DNA of 64,000 bases from an uncultured Arenicella sp. GTDB lineage: Bacteria; Pseudomonadota; Gammaproteobacteria; Arenicellales; Arenicellaceae. The position numbers and the translations under genes are program-made. The stretch is from NCBI GenBank assembly GCA_938048185.1, contig CALIVT010000001.1:1-64000 (forward strand), given 5' to 3'. The notes under the pieces are model-generated. The model saw only the letters and a list, made by a program, of their open reading frames with translations, did no database searches and was not told the DNA's origin. Below are positions 17,729-26,339 of this stretch, in pieces (position 1 is the first letter of the stretch; each line of letters begins with the position of its first letter).

Positions 17729-17917
17729 AACAACAAACCCTCGCCAAAGGCGGGGGTTTTTTGTTTGGTATTCATGAAAGTATGATGAGAACGTTACGTT
17801 CGACAAAATTGTTTGGAACAATTTTGCACGGCCGCAGGCCAGCCCCGAAGAGGTGAAGCGCACGGACGCGCTGAATAATCCTTCCATGCGCGCCAAACAA
17901 CAAACCCTCGCCAAAGG
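17710..17917. repeat. 41-bp direct repeat copying the tRNA-Arg 3' end (17710-17750 and 17877-17917)
   Basis: The two copies are identical over 41 bp and offset by 167 bp. Each contains the last 19 nt of tRNA-Arg including CCA, plus 22 bp of flank. The second copy ends just before the G-run and loses the terminator. Between them are two hairpins (GAACG-TTA-CGTTC; CAAAATTGTT-TGG-AACAATTTTG around 17803-17825) and a GGCCGCAGGCC dyad, with no gene. From 17918 to 18089 I see only AT-rich DNA leading to pilU. Reverse-strand frames over this segment end in the WKDSNLRPPGS-type string and are antisense tRNA artefacts. Confidence 0.9.
17729..17767 (+). terminator. Rho-independent terminator after tRNA-Arg
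   Basis: The stem CCCTCGCC (17738-17745) pairs with GGCGGGGG (17749-17756) over an AAA loop. It is extended by A-rich/T-rich arms and followed by TTTTTTG. This is a strong terminator for the csrA-side tRNA transcript. Confidence 0.88.
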
Positions 17918-18089
17918 TAAGAACCAAATCAACGCAAAACACCATTGAAAGAAAAGAAAACCTGATTTCACATTAATTTTCATGAGTTTAGGCTTGTGTG
18001 CTTCGCATTTGACGCTTGAAATAGTACTATTTGTCCAATAATAAATCTGTTAGTAATTGCCCTCTCAGGGCGAATGTAGGGGTAGTTCA

Positions 18090-19253
18090 GTGCTTAAAGC
18101 GTTATTAAGACTTGTCGTTGAAAAAGACGGCTCGGATCTCTATTTGTCGGCTGGTGTGCAACCGTCGATGAAGGTACAAGGGAAGTTGTTGAAAATCGGT
18201 CAAAAGCCACTCAGCGGAGCCGATGTTGAGAAGCTCGGTTTAGAGATAATGAATGCTGAGCAGGCCAAAGCGTTTGAATTAAAGCCTGAGATGAATTTGG
18301 CGATTGATGAGCCCGACATTGGCCGTTTTCGCGTTAACGTGTTTCGCCAGCGCAACGACATGGCGATGGTAATTCGCTCAATTAAGACTGAGCTACCAGA
18401 TTATAAGAAACTTGGTTTGCCCGAGCACCTAACGAAGTTGGTTATGTTGAAGCGCGGTTTGGTTATATTTGTTGGTGGCACCGGCTCAGGTAAATCAACA
18501 TCGTTGGCGGCATTGATCGATCATCGCAATAAGACTCACGCCGGGCATATCATTACGATTGAAGACCCAATTGAGTTTATTCATCCGCATAAAATGAGTA
18601 TCGTCAATCAGCGCGAGGTTGGAGTTGATACTGATAGTTACGAAGATGCGTTGGAAAACACCTTGCGTCAGGCGCCTGACGTTATACTGATTGGCGAAAT
18701 TCGGAATCGCGAAACTATGGAGCATGCGTTGGCCTTTGCTGAGACCGGCCACTTATGCCTGTCGACCTTGCATGCGAACAATGCGGATCAGGCTCTGGAT
18801 CGAATTTTGAATTTCTTTCCAGAAGAGCGCCACAACCAATTGTTTATGGACATGTCTTTAAACGTTCAGGGTATTGTCTCGCAACGCTTGGTTCCAACAA
18901 TTGATGGTGGCCGTGCAGCTGCGATTGAAATTCTTACCGGGTCTCCGCGCATTAAGGACTTAATCAAAGCTGGGAAAATCAACGAAATAAAAGAAGCTAT
19001 GGAGGCCTCAGAGGCGTACGGTATGCAGACTTTCGACTTGGCGCTTTATCACTTATTCAGCGATGGCAAGATCACTGAAGAAGAAGCACTTAAAAATGCG
19101 GATTCGCCCAATAATTTGCGTTTGAAAATCAAGCGCGCCACTGGGTTTACCGCTACCACCGAGTTTGAACTTGAGGCTGAACCGCAAGATGAGGATGAAG
19201 ACGAGCCGACGGATGGCGCTGAAAATACGGGGCAGGTGTTTTCGGTGAGCTAA
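18090..19253 (+). CDS. pilU: Type IV pilus retraction ATPase PilU
   Basis: 387 residues from GTG 18090, chosen because the protein then begins MLKALLRLVVEKDGSDLYLSAG like other PilU proteins; AGGGG precedes it. It is a hexameric cytoplasmic ATPase of the PilT family that assists pilus retraction in twitching motility. Walker A is GGTGSGKS (129-136). The Asp box (EDPIEFIHPH), Walker B (DVILIGEIRN) and His box (GHLCLSTLHANNADQALDRI) are all present. NFFPEERHNQLFMDMSLN is the PilU-type form. The C-terminal tail is acidic (DEDEDEPTDGAE). No pilT or other pilus gene is adjacent. Confidence 0.88.
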   Translation: MLKALLRLVVEKDGSDLYLSAGVQPSMKVQGKLLKIGQKPLSGADVEKLGLEIMNAEQAKAFELKPEMNLAIDEPDIGRFRVNVFRQRNDMAMVIRSIKTELPDYKKLGLPEHLTKLVMLKRGLVIFVGGTGSGKSTSLAALIDHRNKTHAGHIITIEDPIEFIHPHKMSIVNQREVGVDTDSYEDALENTLRQAPDVILIGEIRNRETMEHALAFAETGHLCLSTLHANNADQALDRILNFFPEERHNQLFMDMSLNVQGIVSQRLVPTIDGGRAAAIEILTGSPRIKDLIKAGKINEIKEAMEASEAYGMQTFDLALYHLFSDGKITEEEALKNADSPNNLRLKIKRATGFTATTEFELEAEPQDEDEDEPTDGAENTGQVFSVS

Positions 19254-19338
19254 CTATCAGTTTATTTCTTCACTAACATTAAATTTTTTCTGCGTTGAAT
19301 TCGTTTTCACACTTAATTTCAGCCATAAAAACAGTAAC

Positions 19339-19377
19339 AGCCAGCCCGAGCATTTCGCTTAGTGCTGGCTTTTTTTT
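19339..19377 (+). terminator. Rho-independent terminator downstream of pilU
   Basis: AGCCAGC (19339-19345) pairs with GCTGGCT (19364-19370) and is followed by a run of T (19370-19377). It lies about 85 bp after the pilU stop codon. Confidence 0.88.
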
Positions 19378-19678
19378 AGCTGTTTCAGCTCACGTCCCCA
19401 CACGCAAACTAGATGTATAACTAGGTAATAATCGAAATCGAGTTTATTTCCTCGCTTAGAAAATGCTCTATTTCGTAGAATATTTGATACTTAATGGATA
19501 AATGACTGATAATTAATGGACAAATAGTATTGTAAGAGAGTTGCTTAAGTAGTGTAAGTTCCAGTGAGCTGTCTATGGTTAGTAGCCTACCCACGTGACT
19601 TGACATAGACGGCGTTAAGCAGACTTAAAGCGTTACGTTGAGTCTGTTATCCCTACTAACTAGAAACCAGGAATTACA
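19378..19678. other. Gene-free leader of the S8 protease gene
   Basis: About 300 bp of AT-rich DNA with no gene. Near 19600 a TTGACA (19600-19605) is the best -35 candidate, but no convincing -10 follows at the right distance. Short direct repetitions (GATAAATGACTGATAA, GGACAAATAG) occur around 19490-19530. Confidence 0.4.
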
Positions 19679-21742
19679 ATGAAAATTAGAAACGCAGTTT
19701 TGCGCCACAGTCTATGTGGCCTGTCCGTTGCACTGTTAGCCCAAACGGCTAACGCAGTATTACCCAGTGACTCGCTTGGTGCTGCAGATGCGAAACCTTC
19801 CATCCCCGCAAGAAATAGCGCGATAGATTCGCCTCGGTTTATCGTTAAATATAGTGACAATCAGCTTTCGGCCTCGTCATTCAACACCTCATCGATGGTG
19901 TCGAGCTTGTCATCGAAAAGTGGGGAGACTTTTAAGTATGTGCGCGAAATGGCTACCGGTGCCTTTGTTGTTCAAGTCAAAGGCGATATGACCAAGGCCG
20001 AAATTCAAAACATGGTCCAGACTATGGAGGCTAGCTCGAGTGTAGAATACTTTGAAGAAGATCGGCGATGGCATGTATTGGTCGAGCCATCAGACCCACA
20101 GTACGATGATCAATGGCATTACTTTGAAGCGGCGGGCGGGCTGAACCTGCCTGACGCTTGGGATTCAACGACCGGTGAAAACGTCGTTGTGGCGGTGATA
20201 GACACCGGCATCACTGATCACGTTGACCTTCGAAACAATCTTTTACCAGGCTACGACATGATTAGCGACGCAACCATTGCGAATGATGGTAATGGTCGCG
20301 ATTCTGATCCCAGTGATACTGGCGACGCAACCGATCCCAACGAGTGTCGCCCCAACACCCCGGCGCGCAGCAGCAGTTGGCATGGCACTCACGTTGCGGG
20401 TACCGTTGCGGCAGTCGCCAACAATGGGCGCGGAGTTGCAGGGGTAGCGTACAACGCGAAAGTCGTTCCAATTAGGGCGTTGGGGCGTTGCGGTGGCTTC
20501 ACGTCAGACATTGCAGACGGCATGATCTGGGCGGCTGGTGGCAGTGTTCCAGGCGTTCCTGGCAACCCAAACCCGGCGCAAGTTCTAAACTTAAGTTTGG
20601 GTGGTGCTGGTGCATGCGATTCAACCTCGCAGGCCGCTATTAATCAAGCGGTTAATCTTGGCGCGACAGTCGTAGTTGCTGCCGGTAATAGCAGTGAAAA
20701 CGTTAGCAACGCGACGCCAGCTAACTGTAACAACGTGGTGAGCGTAGCGGCAGTAGGCCGCGGCGGTGGTCGCGCGAGCTACTCGAACTTTGGCAGCCTC
20801 GTCGATGTGGCGGCCCCTGGTGGTGATCAACGCGCCGGAGGCACAACGGCCGGTGTTTTATCCACGTTGAACAGCGGCAGTACTTCGCCCGGCAGTGATA
20901 TTTATCAATATTATCAAGGCACTAGCATGGCTGCCCCGCATGTTGCTGGCGTGGCCGCTTTGCTGTATTCGCTGAACCCCAACATTACTCCAGCTGCGGT
21001 TGAAAGCATTCTGGAAACTACCGCTCGCAGTTTTCCCGCTTCTTGCAGCGGTTGTGGAACGGGCATTGTGGATGCTGCGGCAGCAGTTGAAACACAACTT
21101 TCTGGCTCTGGTCCTAGTGACAGCGAATTAGACAATGGTGTTGCTAAGACTGGTTTAACCGGTAGCTTGCGTTCTGAAACCTTTTTCACGATCGACGTTC
21201 CAGCCGGCAGCAGTAATTTAACGTTTGTTACCAGTGGTGGTTCCGGCGACGCGGATCTTTACGTGCGCTTTGGTGCTAGACCCACAACGACAACGTACGA
21301 TTGTCGTCCGTTTCGTAACGGTAATAGTGAGACGTGCACTATTGCATCACCTCAAGCTGGCACCTATCACGTGATGGTTCGAGGCTATGCTGCCTACTCA
21401 GGTTTACGTCTAGTCGCAAATTACGAAGCCACATCCTCACGCCCTGATACGCTCTCACAGTCGGGTGTTAGCGGTGCGCAAAATCAGTTTGTGGATTTCG
21501 AGGTAGACGTTCCTGCGGGGCGCACGTCATTACAAGTGGCGATATCTGGTGGCACAGGTGATGCCGATTTGTATGTTCGGTTTGGTCAAAATCCAACGAC
21601 AACAACGTATGACTGTCGCCCGTTCCGGAATGGAAATTCTGAAACCTGCACCATAAACAGCCCGAGTGCGGGTACGTACTTCGTTCGCTTACGGGGTTAT
21701 CGTGCGTTCAGCGGTGTCACGTTGAGTGCCAGTTCACAATAG
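19679..21742 (+). CDS. Secreted S8 subtilase with I9 propeptide and two PPC domains
   Basis: 687 residues. A signal peptide (1-26, ending QTANA) is followed by an I9 propeptide (about 52-130, FIVKYSDNQL to SSVEYFEED) and the peptidase domain. The triad is Asp175 (VAVIDTGITD), His235 (HGTHVAGTV) and Ser416 (GTSMAAPHVAG), with the oxyanion Asn337 (AAGNSS). Two bacterial pre-peptidase C-terminal (PPC) domains follow (about 490-575 and 595-685), each with GGSGDADLYVRFG or GGTGDADLYVRFG and a TTTYDCRPFRNGNSETC block, near-duplicates of one another. This is the marine extracellular serine protease type, usually exported through Sec and then type II secretion; the Gsp genes at 54-59 kb would fit. 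PPC domains are usually removed on maturation. Confidence 0.95.
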   Translation: MKIRNAVLRHSLCGLSVALLAQTANAVLPSDSLGAADAKPSIPARNSAIDSPRFIVKYSDNQLSASSFNTSSMVSSLSSKSGETFKYVREMATGAFVVQVKGDMTKAEIQNMVQTMEASSSVEYFEEDRRWHVLVEPSDPQYDDQWHYFEAAGGLNLPDAWDSTTGENVVVAVIDTGITDHVDLRNNLLPGYDMISDATIANDGNGRDSDPSDTGDATDPNECRPNTPARSSSWHGTHVAGTVAAVANNGRGVAGVAYNAKVVPIRALGRCGGFTSDIADGMIWAAGGSVPGVPGNPNPAQVLNLSLGGAGACDSTSQAAINQAVNLGATVVVAAGNSSENVSNATPANCNNVVSVAAVGRGGGRASYSNFGSLVDVAAPGGDQRAGGTTAGVLSTLNSGSTSPGSDIYQYYQGTSMAAPHVAGVAALLYSLNPNITPAAVESILETTARSFPASCSGCGTGIVDAAAAVETQLSGSGPSDSELDNGVAKTGLTGSLRSETFFTIDVPAGSSNLTFVTSGGSGDADLYVRFGARPTTTTYDCRPFRNGNSETCTIASPQAGTYHVMVRGYAAYSGLRLVANYEATSSRPDTLSQSGVSGAQNQFVDFEVDVPAGRTSLQVAISGGTGDADLYVRFGQNPTTTTYDCRPFRNGNSETCTINSPSAGTYFVRLRGYRAFSGVTLSASSQ

Positions 21743-21762
21743 ACGTTAATTATGCTCGAAAA

Positions 21763-21794
21763 GGGCCGCTTGAGTTTCAAGCGGTCCTTTTTTT
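21763..21794 (+). terminator. Terminator after the S8 protease
   Basis: GGGCCGCTTGA (from 21763) pairs with TCAAGCGGTCC around a GTTT loop, and a run of seven or more T follows (21788-21794). Pairing is good apart from a G-U position. Confidence 0.9.
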
Positions 21795-21810
21795 ATGGCA
21801 TTCTCGCTTG

Positions 21811-22281
21811 ATGCAAAAGCCGCTTAAAATTGAACTAGACGACTTATCGGACGGCAACATAATTCGCTTACTCGCGAGCCACCGGCAAGACATGCTGACC
21901 CACTCACCAGCAGAGAGTGTGCATGCGCTCGATTCATCAGAACTGTTTGCTCCAGAGCTTAGCTTTTGGCGCGCGAGTATCGATGACACCTTCGCCGCCT
22001 GTGCGGGCTTGAAACAGCTTGATGCGGATAGTGGTGAGGTCAAATCAATGAAAACCGTTAAAAATTTTACTCGTCTTGGTCTGGCTAAGGCTTTGTTGCA
22101 ACACGTGATTTATGAGGCGAGAGCGCGCGACTACTGCTGCCTGTATTTAGAAACCGGAACGATGGACGCTTTTATACCAGCCCGCAATTTATATCAACAG
22201 ATGGGTTTTGAAGTTTGTCAGCCATTTGCTGACTACACCCCAGATCCAAACAGTGTTTGTATGCGCTTAGCCTTGGCTTAA
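21811..22281 (+). CDS. GNAT family N-acetyltransferase
   Basis: 156 residues from ATG 21811 (a TTG at 21808 is the alternative). GNAT enzymes transfer an acetyl group from acetyl-CoA to an amine. The order fits: DLSDGNIIRLLASHRQDM, SPAESVHALDSSEL, FWRASIDDTFAACAGLKQL, then the acetyl-CoA motif KNFTRLGLAKALLQHVIYEA, LYLETGTMDAFIPARNLYQQ and GFEVCQPFADY. The substrate is unknown. It starts just after the protease terminator and is followed 16 bp later by the spermidine-synthase-like gene, so the two may be co-transcribed. Confidence 0.85.
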   Translation: MQKPLKIELDDLSDGNIIRLLASHRQDMLTHSPAESVHALDSSELFAPELSFWRASIDDTFAACAGLKQLDADSGEVKSMKTVKNFTRLGLAKALLQHVIYEARARDYCCLYLETGTMDAFIPARNLYQQMGFEVCQPFADYTPDPNSVCMRLALA

Positions 22282-22297
22282 TCGGTATACTCTGTTT

Positions 22298-23020
22298 ATG
22301 CAAAATATTTTTGAAGAACTAGACTTCGAGTCTACCCCGTTAGGCGAAATTAGCTTGCGTCGGCGCACCGAACCTCGCTTAGACAACACCTTGATTTATG
22401 AAGTAAAACTAGGCGATGAATTTTTGATGTCGAGCTTGTTTGTCGAAGCTGAAGAGCAGCTCACCAAGCTTGCGCTGGCGGCGCTTGAGGCCAATGGTTA
22501 TAAAGATGGCCTGAATATCGTGGTGGGTGGGCTTGGGCTGGGCTACACCGCGTTAACTGCGCTCAATGACGACCGCGTGACTGAGTTGCGCACGATCGAC
22601 GTTATGGCCGCGGTGATACGTTGGCATCAGCAAGGTATCTTGCCGATTGGCGATGTGCTCGCACGTGATGCAAAGAGCACCCTGATTCATGGAGATTTCT
22701 TTGCCGTGGCAACGGATGATCAGCCGGGACTGCTCGATGATCGGCCGGTACACGGTATATTTTTAGATATTGACCATTCCCCCAGTCATTGGTTGAATGA
22801 TGTGAATTCTAGCTTTTACAGCCCAGCCTCGTTGGCAAAAATGAAAGCGAAAATTCTACCAAATGGGGTGTTCGGTTTATGGTCTAACGAACTGCCTGAC
22901 CCGAATTTTACCGAGTTATTAAACTCGGTGTTTGCTCATACAGACGAACATGTGGTGCGTTTTCCCAACCCTTATTCAGGCAGTGAGTCGATCAACTCGG
23001 TTTATATTTGCCGCGTTTAG
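22298..23020 (+). CDS. Spermidine synthase-like (SpeE-fold) protein
   Basis: 240 residues with a methyltransferase/aminopropyltransferase Rossmann fold. The nucleotide-binding glycine loop is NIVVGGLGLGYTALTAL (about 75-90), followed by ELRTIDVMAAVIRWH, where a conserved acid (Asp) follows the second strand, and HGIFLDIDHSPSHWL (a D-x-D/H segment). The protein lacks the usual polyamine-site GGGDG signature, so it is probably a SpeE-like methyltransferase of unknown substrate rather than a true spermidine synthase. It ends 4 bp into the convergent downstream gene. Confidence 0.7.
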   Translation: MQNIFEELDFESTPLGEISLRRRTEPRLDNTLIYEVKLGDEFLMSSLFVEAEEQLTKLALAALEANGYKDGLNIVVGGLGLGYTALTALNDDRVTELRTIDVMAAVIRWHQQGILPIGDVLARDAKSTLIHGDFFAVATDDQPGLLDDRPVHGIFLDIDHSPSHWLNDVNSSFYSPASLAKMKAKILPNGVFGLWSNELPDPNFTELLNSVFAHTDEHVVRFPNPYSGSESINSVYICRV

Positions 23021-23535
23021 ATCTCCACAGAATCTTCTTCAACTTGCACACCAAACGTCATCTCGCCACTGGTGTAGGACGAACCAAATGTCTTGCTTAG
23101 CGTTGCGACTTGCCTAATACCCGAGAGCAGCTGTTCTTTTGTTAAGGGCGAAAGAGGGTGTATGTAGGTCGCGTAAAGCACCGTGCCGCCAATGGCGTAG
23201 CGTGCATCCAGTGCTAAGTGATAGTTCGACACTAAGGTGGCGAGTATTTGTTCTTCGTTCAACTGCTCTACATCAATTACTGAGGCTACTAAGCGCATTC
23301 TATCGGCGGCCACGTCCGAGACCATCGTTATGGTAATGCCGTCGTGTAAAAAGCTCAGGTTATTTGCGGTGCCTTCGGTTTCGCTGACCAGCTCTTGAAC
23401 AATTTCGACCATCTTTTGTTGTGTCATGGTCACTGTTTTTTCTTCACGTTCTGGTTTAACAGGTGATTCAATTTGAGCGTACATTGGAGATGAAAATAAT
23501 ATCGAGATGGCAAAGAAGATGATTGATTTTCGCAT
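23017..23535 (-). CDS. Secreted small protein, YbjN/type III chaperone-like fold suspected
   Basis: 172 residues with a signal peptide (MRKSIIFFAISILFSSPMYA). The body has two helical segments around a sheet: MTQQKMVEIVQELVSETEGT, FLHDGITITMVSDVAADRMRLVASVID, then YHLALDARYAIGGTVLYATYIHPLSPLTKEQLLSGIRQVATLS. This strand-then-LALDARYAI-IHPLSPLT order reminds me of YbjN/CesT-like domains that occur in secreted proteins of marine gammaproteobacteria, but that is only pattern memory. It overlaps the preceding gene tail-to-tail by 4 bp. Confidence 0.55.
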   Translation of the reverse strand: MRKSIIFFAISILFSSPMYAQIESPVKPEREEKTVTMTQQKMVEIVQELVSETEGTANNLSFLHDGITITMVSDVAADRMRLVASVIDVEQLNEEQILATLVSNYHLALDARYAIGGTVLYATYIHPLSPLTKEQLLSGIRQVATLSKTFGSSYTSGEMTFGVQVEEDSVEI

Positions 23536-23651
23536 TGTGATGTCCGTTTTTTGTAAGCGTTAAGAACGACAGTCTAAGATAAACCGAGAATTGCGAGCAA
23601 TAAAGGGCGTGGTACCATAGACCTGATTTTTTTAGATAAGATTACAAGCTA

Positions 23652-24152
23652 ATGAAAGTACATATTTTTTGTGTGGGCGGCACCATCGATAAAATTTACT
23701 TTGATGCCAAGAGTAAATACGAAGTGGGTTCGCCGGCTATTGCTAAGATGCTAGCCCAGTTAGACGTTAAAATGGATATAAAAATCACCTCTTTAATGGC
23801 TAAAGACAGCCTAGAGATGACGGATGACGATCGTGCTGTCATTGCTGAAGCTGTGGTCAATTGCCCCGAAGAAAAGATAATCATTACCCATGGCACCGAT
23901 ACCATGCCTGAAACTGCCAGAGCGATCGTGAACCATGAAGATAAAGGTCGTAAAGGTAAAACGGTTGTTTTGACGGGTGCCTTAGCCCCCGCAATTTTTA
24001 AAGACAGCGACGCGATGTTCAACGTCGGTGGTGCGTTGGCCGCTGTGCAAGCGAAAGACGATGGCGTTTATATTGTCATGAACGGCGAAGTGTTTGACGC
24101 GATTAATGTTCGAAAGGATGTCGAAAACAACTGTTTCGTGCGCCTGAACTGA
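23652..24152 (+). CDS. Single-domain asparaginase-like protein
   Basis: 166 residues, equivalent only to the N-terminal domain of type I/II L-asparaginases (which are about 330). The active-site loops are present: VGGTIDKIYFDA with the first catalytic Thr, and ITHGTDTMPETARAI with the second Thr/Asp. TVVLTGALAPAIFKDSDAMFNVGGAL continues the family pattern. The second domain, which completes the active site across the subunit interface in full-length enzymes, is absent; both ends look intact, so this is a natural short form, not a broken gene. Its activity is uncertain. Confidence 0.8.
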   Translation: MKVHIFCVGGTIDKIYFDAKSKYEVGSPAIAKMLAQLDVKMDIKITSLMAKDSLEMTDDDRAVIAEAVVNCPEEKIIITHGTDTMPETARAIVNHEDKGRKGKTVVLTGALAPAIFKDSDAMFNVGGALAAVQAKDDGVYIVMNGEVFDAINVRKDVENNCFVRLN

Positions 24153-24295
24153 TTTCTCGACCTCTTATTCGCGCACCGCACCGCATTTTGAACTCGTTGT
24201 AACGCGTAATCGCAAATAAAGTGGCTACGGCAATGTGTGTCTGTCTATAGTTTGATTTGTAGGTTTGATTTTTAGATTCAGAACTTACAGCCTAA

Positions 24296-24325
24296 TAAAA
24301 ACGGCCGCATATGCGACCGGTTTTA
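24296..24325. terminator. Probable bidirectional terminator between the asparaginase-like gene and htpG
   Basis: A hairpin around the self-complementary GCATATGC centre (24307-24314) with arms ACGGCCGCAT and ATGCGACCGGT has two mismatches. It is flanked by A5 on the left and T4 on the right. It could end transcripts from both converging genes. Confidence 0.65.
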
Positions 24326-24354
24326 TTGGAGCAATAGTTCTTTAGATGAACGTA

Positions 24355-26232
24355 CTAAGCAACCAGCAGCCTATTCACCAACTTCACGTAATTTGCCGGG
24401 TCTTTGATTTGCGCGCCCTCGCTTAACGCGGCCTGGTCAAACAAAACCTGAGCCCAATCGGCAAAACTGGCGTTCTCGGCGTCTAGCTTCTTGATGATTG
24501 CGTGATCGGGGTTAATTTCGAGAATTGGCTTGCTGCTGGGGGCATCTTGGCCCATGGCTTTCATGATGCGTTCAAGGTTAGCACCCGGATCGGTTTCGTC
24601 CGCAACCAAGCACGCTGGAGACTCGGTGAGTCGATTGGTCAGGCGCACTTCTTTAACCGACTCAGCAAGCACTTCTTGCAATTTGTCGGTTACCGCTGAC
24701 AGCTCCGCTTTTTGCTCTTCTTGCTCTTTCTTTTCTTCATCAGACAGTTCCAAATCACCTTTCGTTACAGACTTAAGTGGTTTTTCGTTATGCTCGTTTA
24801 AGCTGTTTACCAACCACTCATCGACCGGGTCAGTGAGCAGCAATACCTCGATCCCTTTTTTCGTGAACATTTCTAAATGCGGAGAACCCTTAGCCGCTTG
24901 ATAGCTTTCGGCGGTAATGTAGTAGATGGCGTCTTGGTCGTCCTGCATACGTTCTACGTATTGGTCCAGTGACACTGATTGCGCCTCGTTGTCGTTAGTG
25001 GTGCTGGCGAAACGGAGTAGGGGCGTGATGTTATCTTTGTTCGCCATATCTTCGACGATACCCTCTTTGATCACTTGACCAAATTCGCTCCAGAAGCCCT
25101 GGAAGGTCTCGGGCTCATCTTTGGCGAGTCGTTTCAGCTCGTCTAGTACTCGTTTAACCGCGCGCGTTTTGATTTTTTGAATATCTCTATCGCTTTGCAG
25201 AATTTCACGCGAGACGTTTAATGGCAAATCCTGCGAGTCGATTACCCCTTTAACAAAACGCAAGTAGTTTGGCATTAAGTGTTCTGCGTCGTCCATGATG
25301 AAGACACGGCGCACGTACAACTTGATGCCTTTCTTGTTTTCGCGATTCCACATATCGAACGGCGCTTTTTTGGGAATAAACAGCAGCGATGTATATTCCA
25401 TATTGCCTTCAACTTTGTGGTGCAAGGTCGACAGCGGCGGTTCCATGTCGTAGCTGAGGCTTTGATAGAAATTTTGGTATTCTTCGTCGCTGATTTCCGT
25501 TTTTGGACGGGCCCACAGCGCGGTGCCTTTATTCACTGCTTCAAATTCCGCTTCTACCCCTTCTTGAGGCTTGCCTTCTTCATCAAGCGGTACCGAACCA
25601 AGCATTTTTATTGGCAGCGAGATGTGCTCAGAGTATTTGTTAATGATGTGCTTTAGGCGGAAGTCTTCAAGGTACTCTGACTCGTCTTCACGCAAATGCA
25701 ATGTAATAGAGGTGCCAACGCTGTCTTTTTCAGTGTCACCAATAGTGAACTCACCTTTACCGTCTGACTCCCAGGTGACGGCCGCGTCACCTCCGGCCTT
25801 ACGGGTAACGAGGGTAACGCTGTCAGCGACCATAAATACTGAGTAGAAACCAACGCCAAATTGGCCGATAAGACTAACGTCGTCGCCTTTATCTTTATTG
25901 TCGCTGAGCGCTTGCATGAACTTTTTAGTACCTGAGCGCGCGATAGTACCGATGTTATCGATCACTTCGTCATGGCTCATGCCGATGCCGTTATCGCTAA
26001 TAGTCAGCGTTTTGGCGTCTTTGTCAGTGGTGATGGTAACCGCCAGTTCTTCATCGTCGTTTAATAGCGATGCGTCGGTTAAGGCCTCAAAACGGCGCTT
26101 ATCGATCGCATCTGAACTATTAGAGATCAATTCGCGCAGAAAAATCTCTTTCTGGCTGTAAAGCGAGTTGATCATTAAGTCCAGAAGTTGACTTATTTCG
26201 GTTTGAAAAGCGTGAGTTTGTGGTTTGCTCAT
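24355..26232 (-). CDS. htpG: Chaperone HtpG (bacterial Hsp90)
   Basis: 625 residues, close to the E. coli length (624). The N-terminal GHKL ATP-binding domain has FLRELISNSSDAIDK, DNGIGMSHDEVIDNIGTIA, and IGQFGVGFYSVFMVAD. The middle domain has the conserved WNRENKKGIKLYVRRVFI and GVIDSQDLPLNVSREILQ. The C-terminal dimerisation domain includes a charged DEEKKEQEEQKAEL stretch and RIMKAMGQD. It acts as an ATP-driven dimeric chaperone in the cytoplasm. A heat-shock (sigma-32) promoter is visible upstream. Confidence 0.98.
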   Translation of the reverse strand: MSKPQTHAFQTEISQLLDLMINSLYSQKEIFLRELISNSSDAIDKRRFEALTDASLLNDDEELAVTITTDKDAKTLTISDNGIGMSHDEVIDNIGTIARSGTKKFMQALSDNKDKGDDVSLIGQFGVGFYSVFMVADSVTLVTRKAGGDAAVTWESDGKGEFTIGDTEKDSVGTSITLHLREDESEYLEDFRLKHIINKYSEHISLPIKMLGSVPLDEEGKPQEGVEAEFEAVNKGTALWARPKTEISDEEYQNFYQSLSYDMEPPLSTLHHKVEGNMEYTSLLFIPKKAPFDMWNRENKKGIKLYVRRVFIMDDAEHLMPNYLRFVKGVIDSQDLPLNVSREILQSDRDIQKIKTRAVKRVLDELKRLAKDEPETFQGFWSEFGQVIKEGIVEDMANKDNITPLLRFASTTNDNEAQSVSLDQYVERMQDDQDAIYYITAESYQAAKGSPHLEMFTKKGIEVLLLTDPVDEWLVNSLNEHNEKPLKSVTKGDLELSDEEKKEQEEQKAELSAVTDKLQEVLAESVKEVRLTNRLTESPACLVADETDPGANLERIMKAMGQDAPSSKPILEINPDHAIIKKLDAENASFADWAQVLFDQAALSEGAQIKDPANYVKLVNRLLVA

Positions 26233-26276
26233 GGTGATAATAATGTGCGTAATGGTTAAGTTTACTAATGCGATGT

Positions 26277-26306
26277 TTTATAAGGATTTAATTGGCTAAA
26301 TTCAAG
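26277..26306 (-). promoter_or_regulatory. Candidate sigma-32 promoter of htpG
   Basis: Read on the minus strand, CTTGAA (26306-26301) is the exact sigma-32 -35 hexamer. A 15-bp spacer follows, then CCTTATAAA (26285-26277), near the CCCCATNTA -10. This places the start site about 40 bp before the htpG ATG, and the gene is a known heat-shock gene. Confidence 0.65.
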
Positions 26307-26339
26307 CTAAGGAAATTAACCTTTTTTTTGAGTTTTTCG

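Noticed and set aside
17684-17983. Reverse-strand 99-codon frame ending in WKDSNLRPPGS
   Set aside because: It is the antisense of tRNA-Arg and its duplicated tail; this ending is a known artefact of tRNA-complement translation, not a protein.
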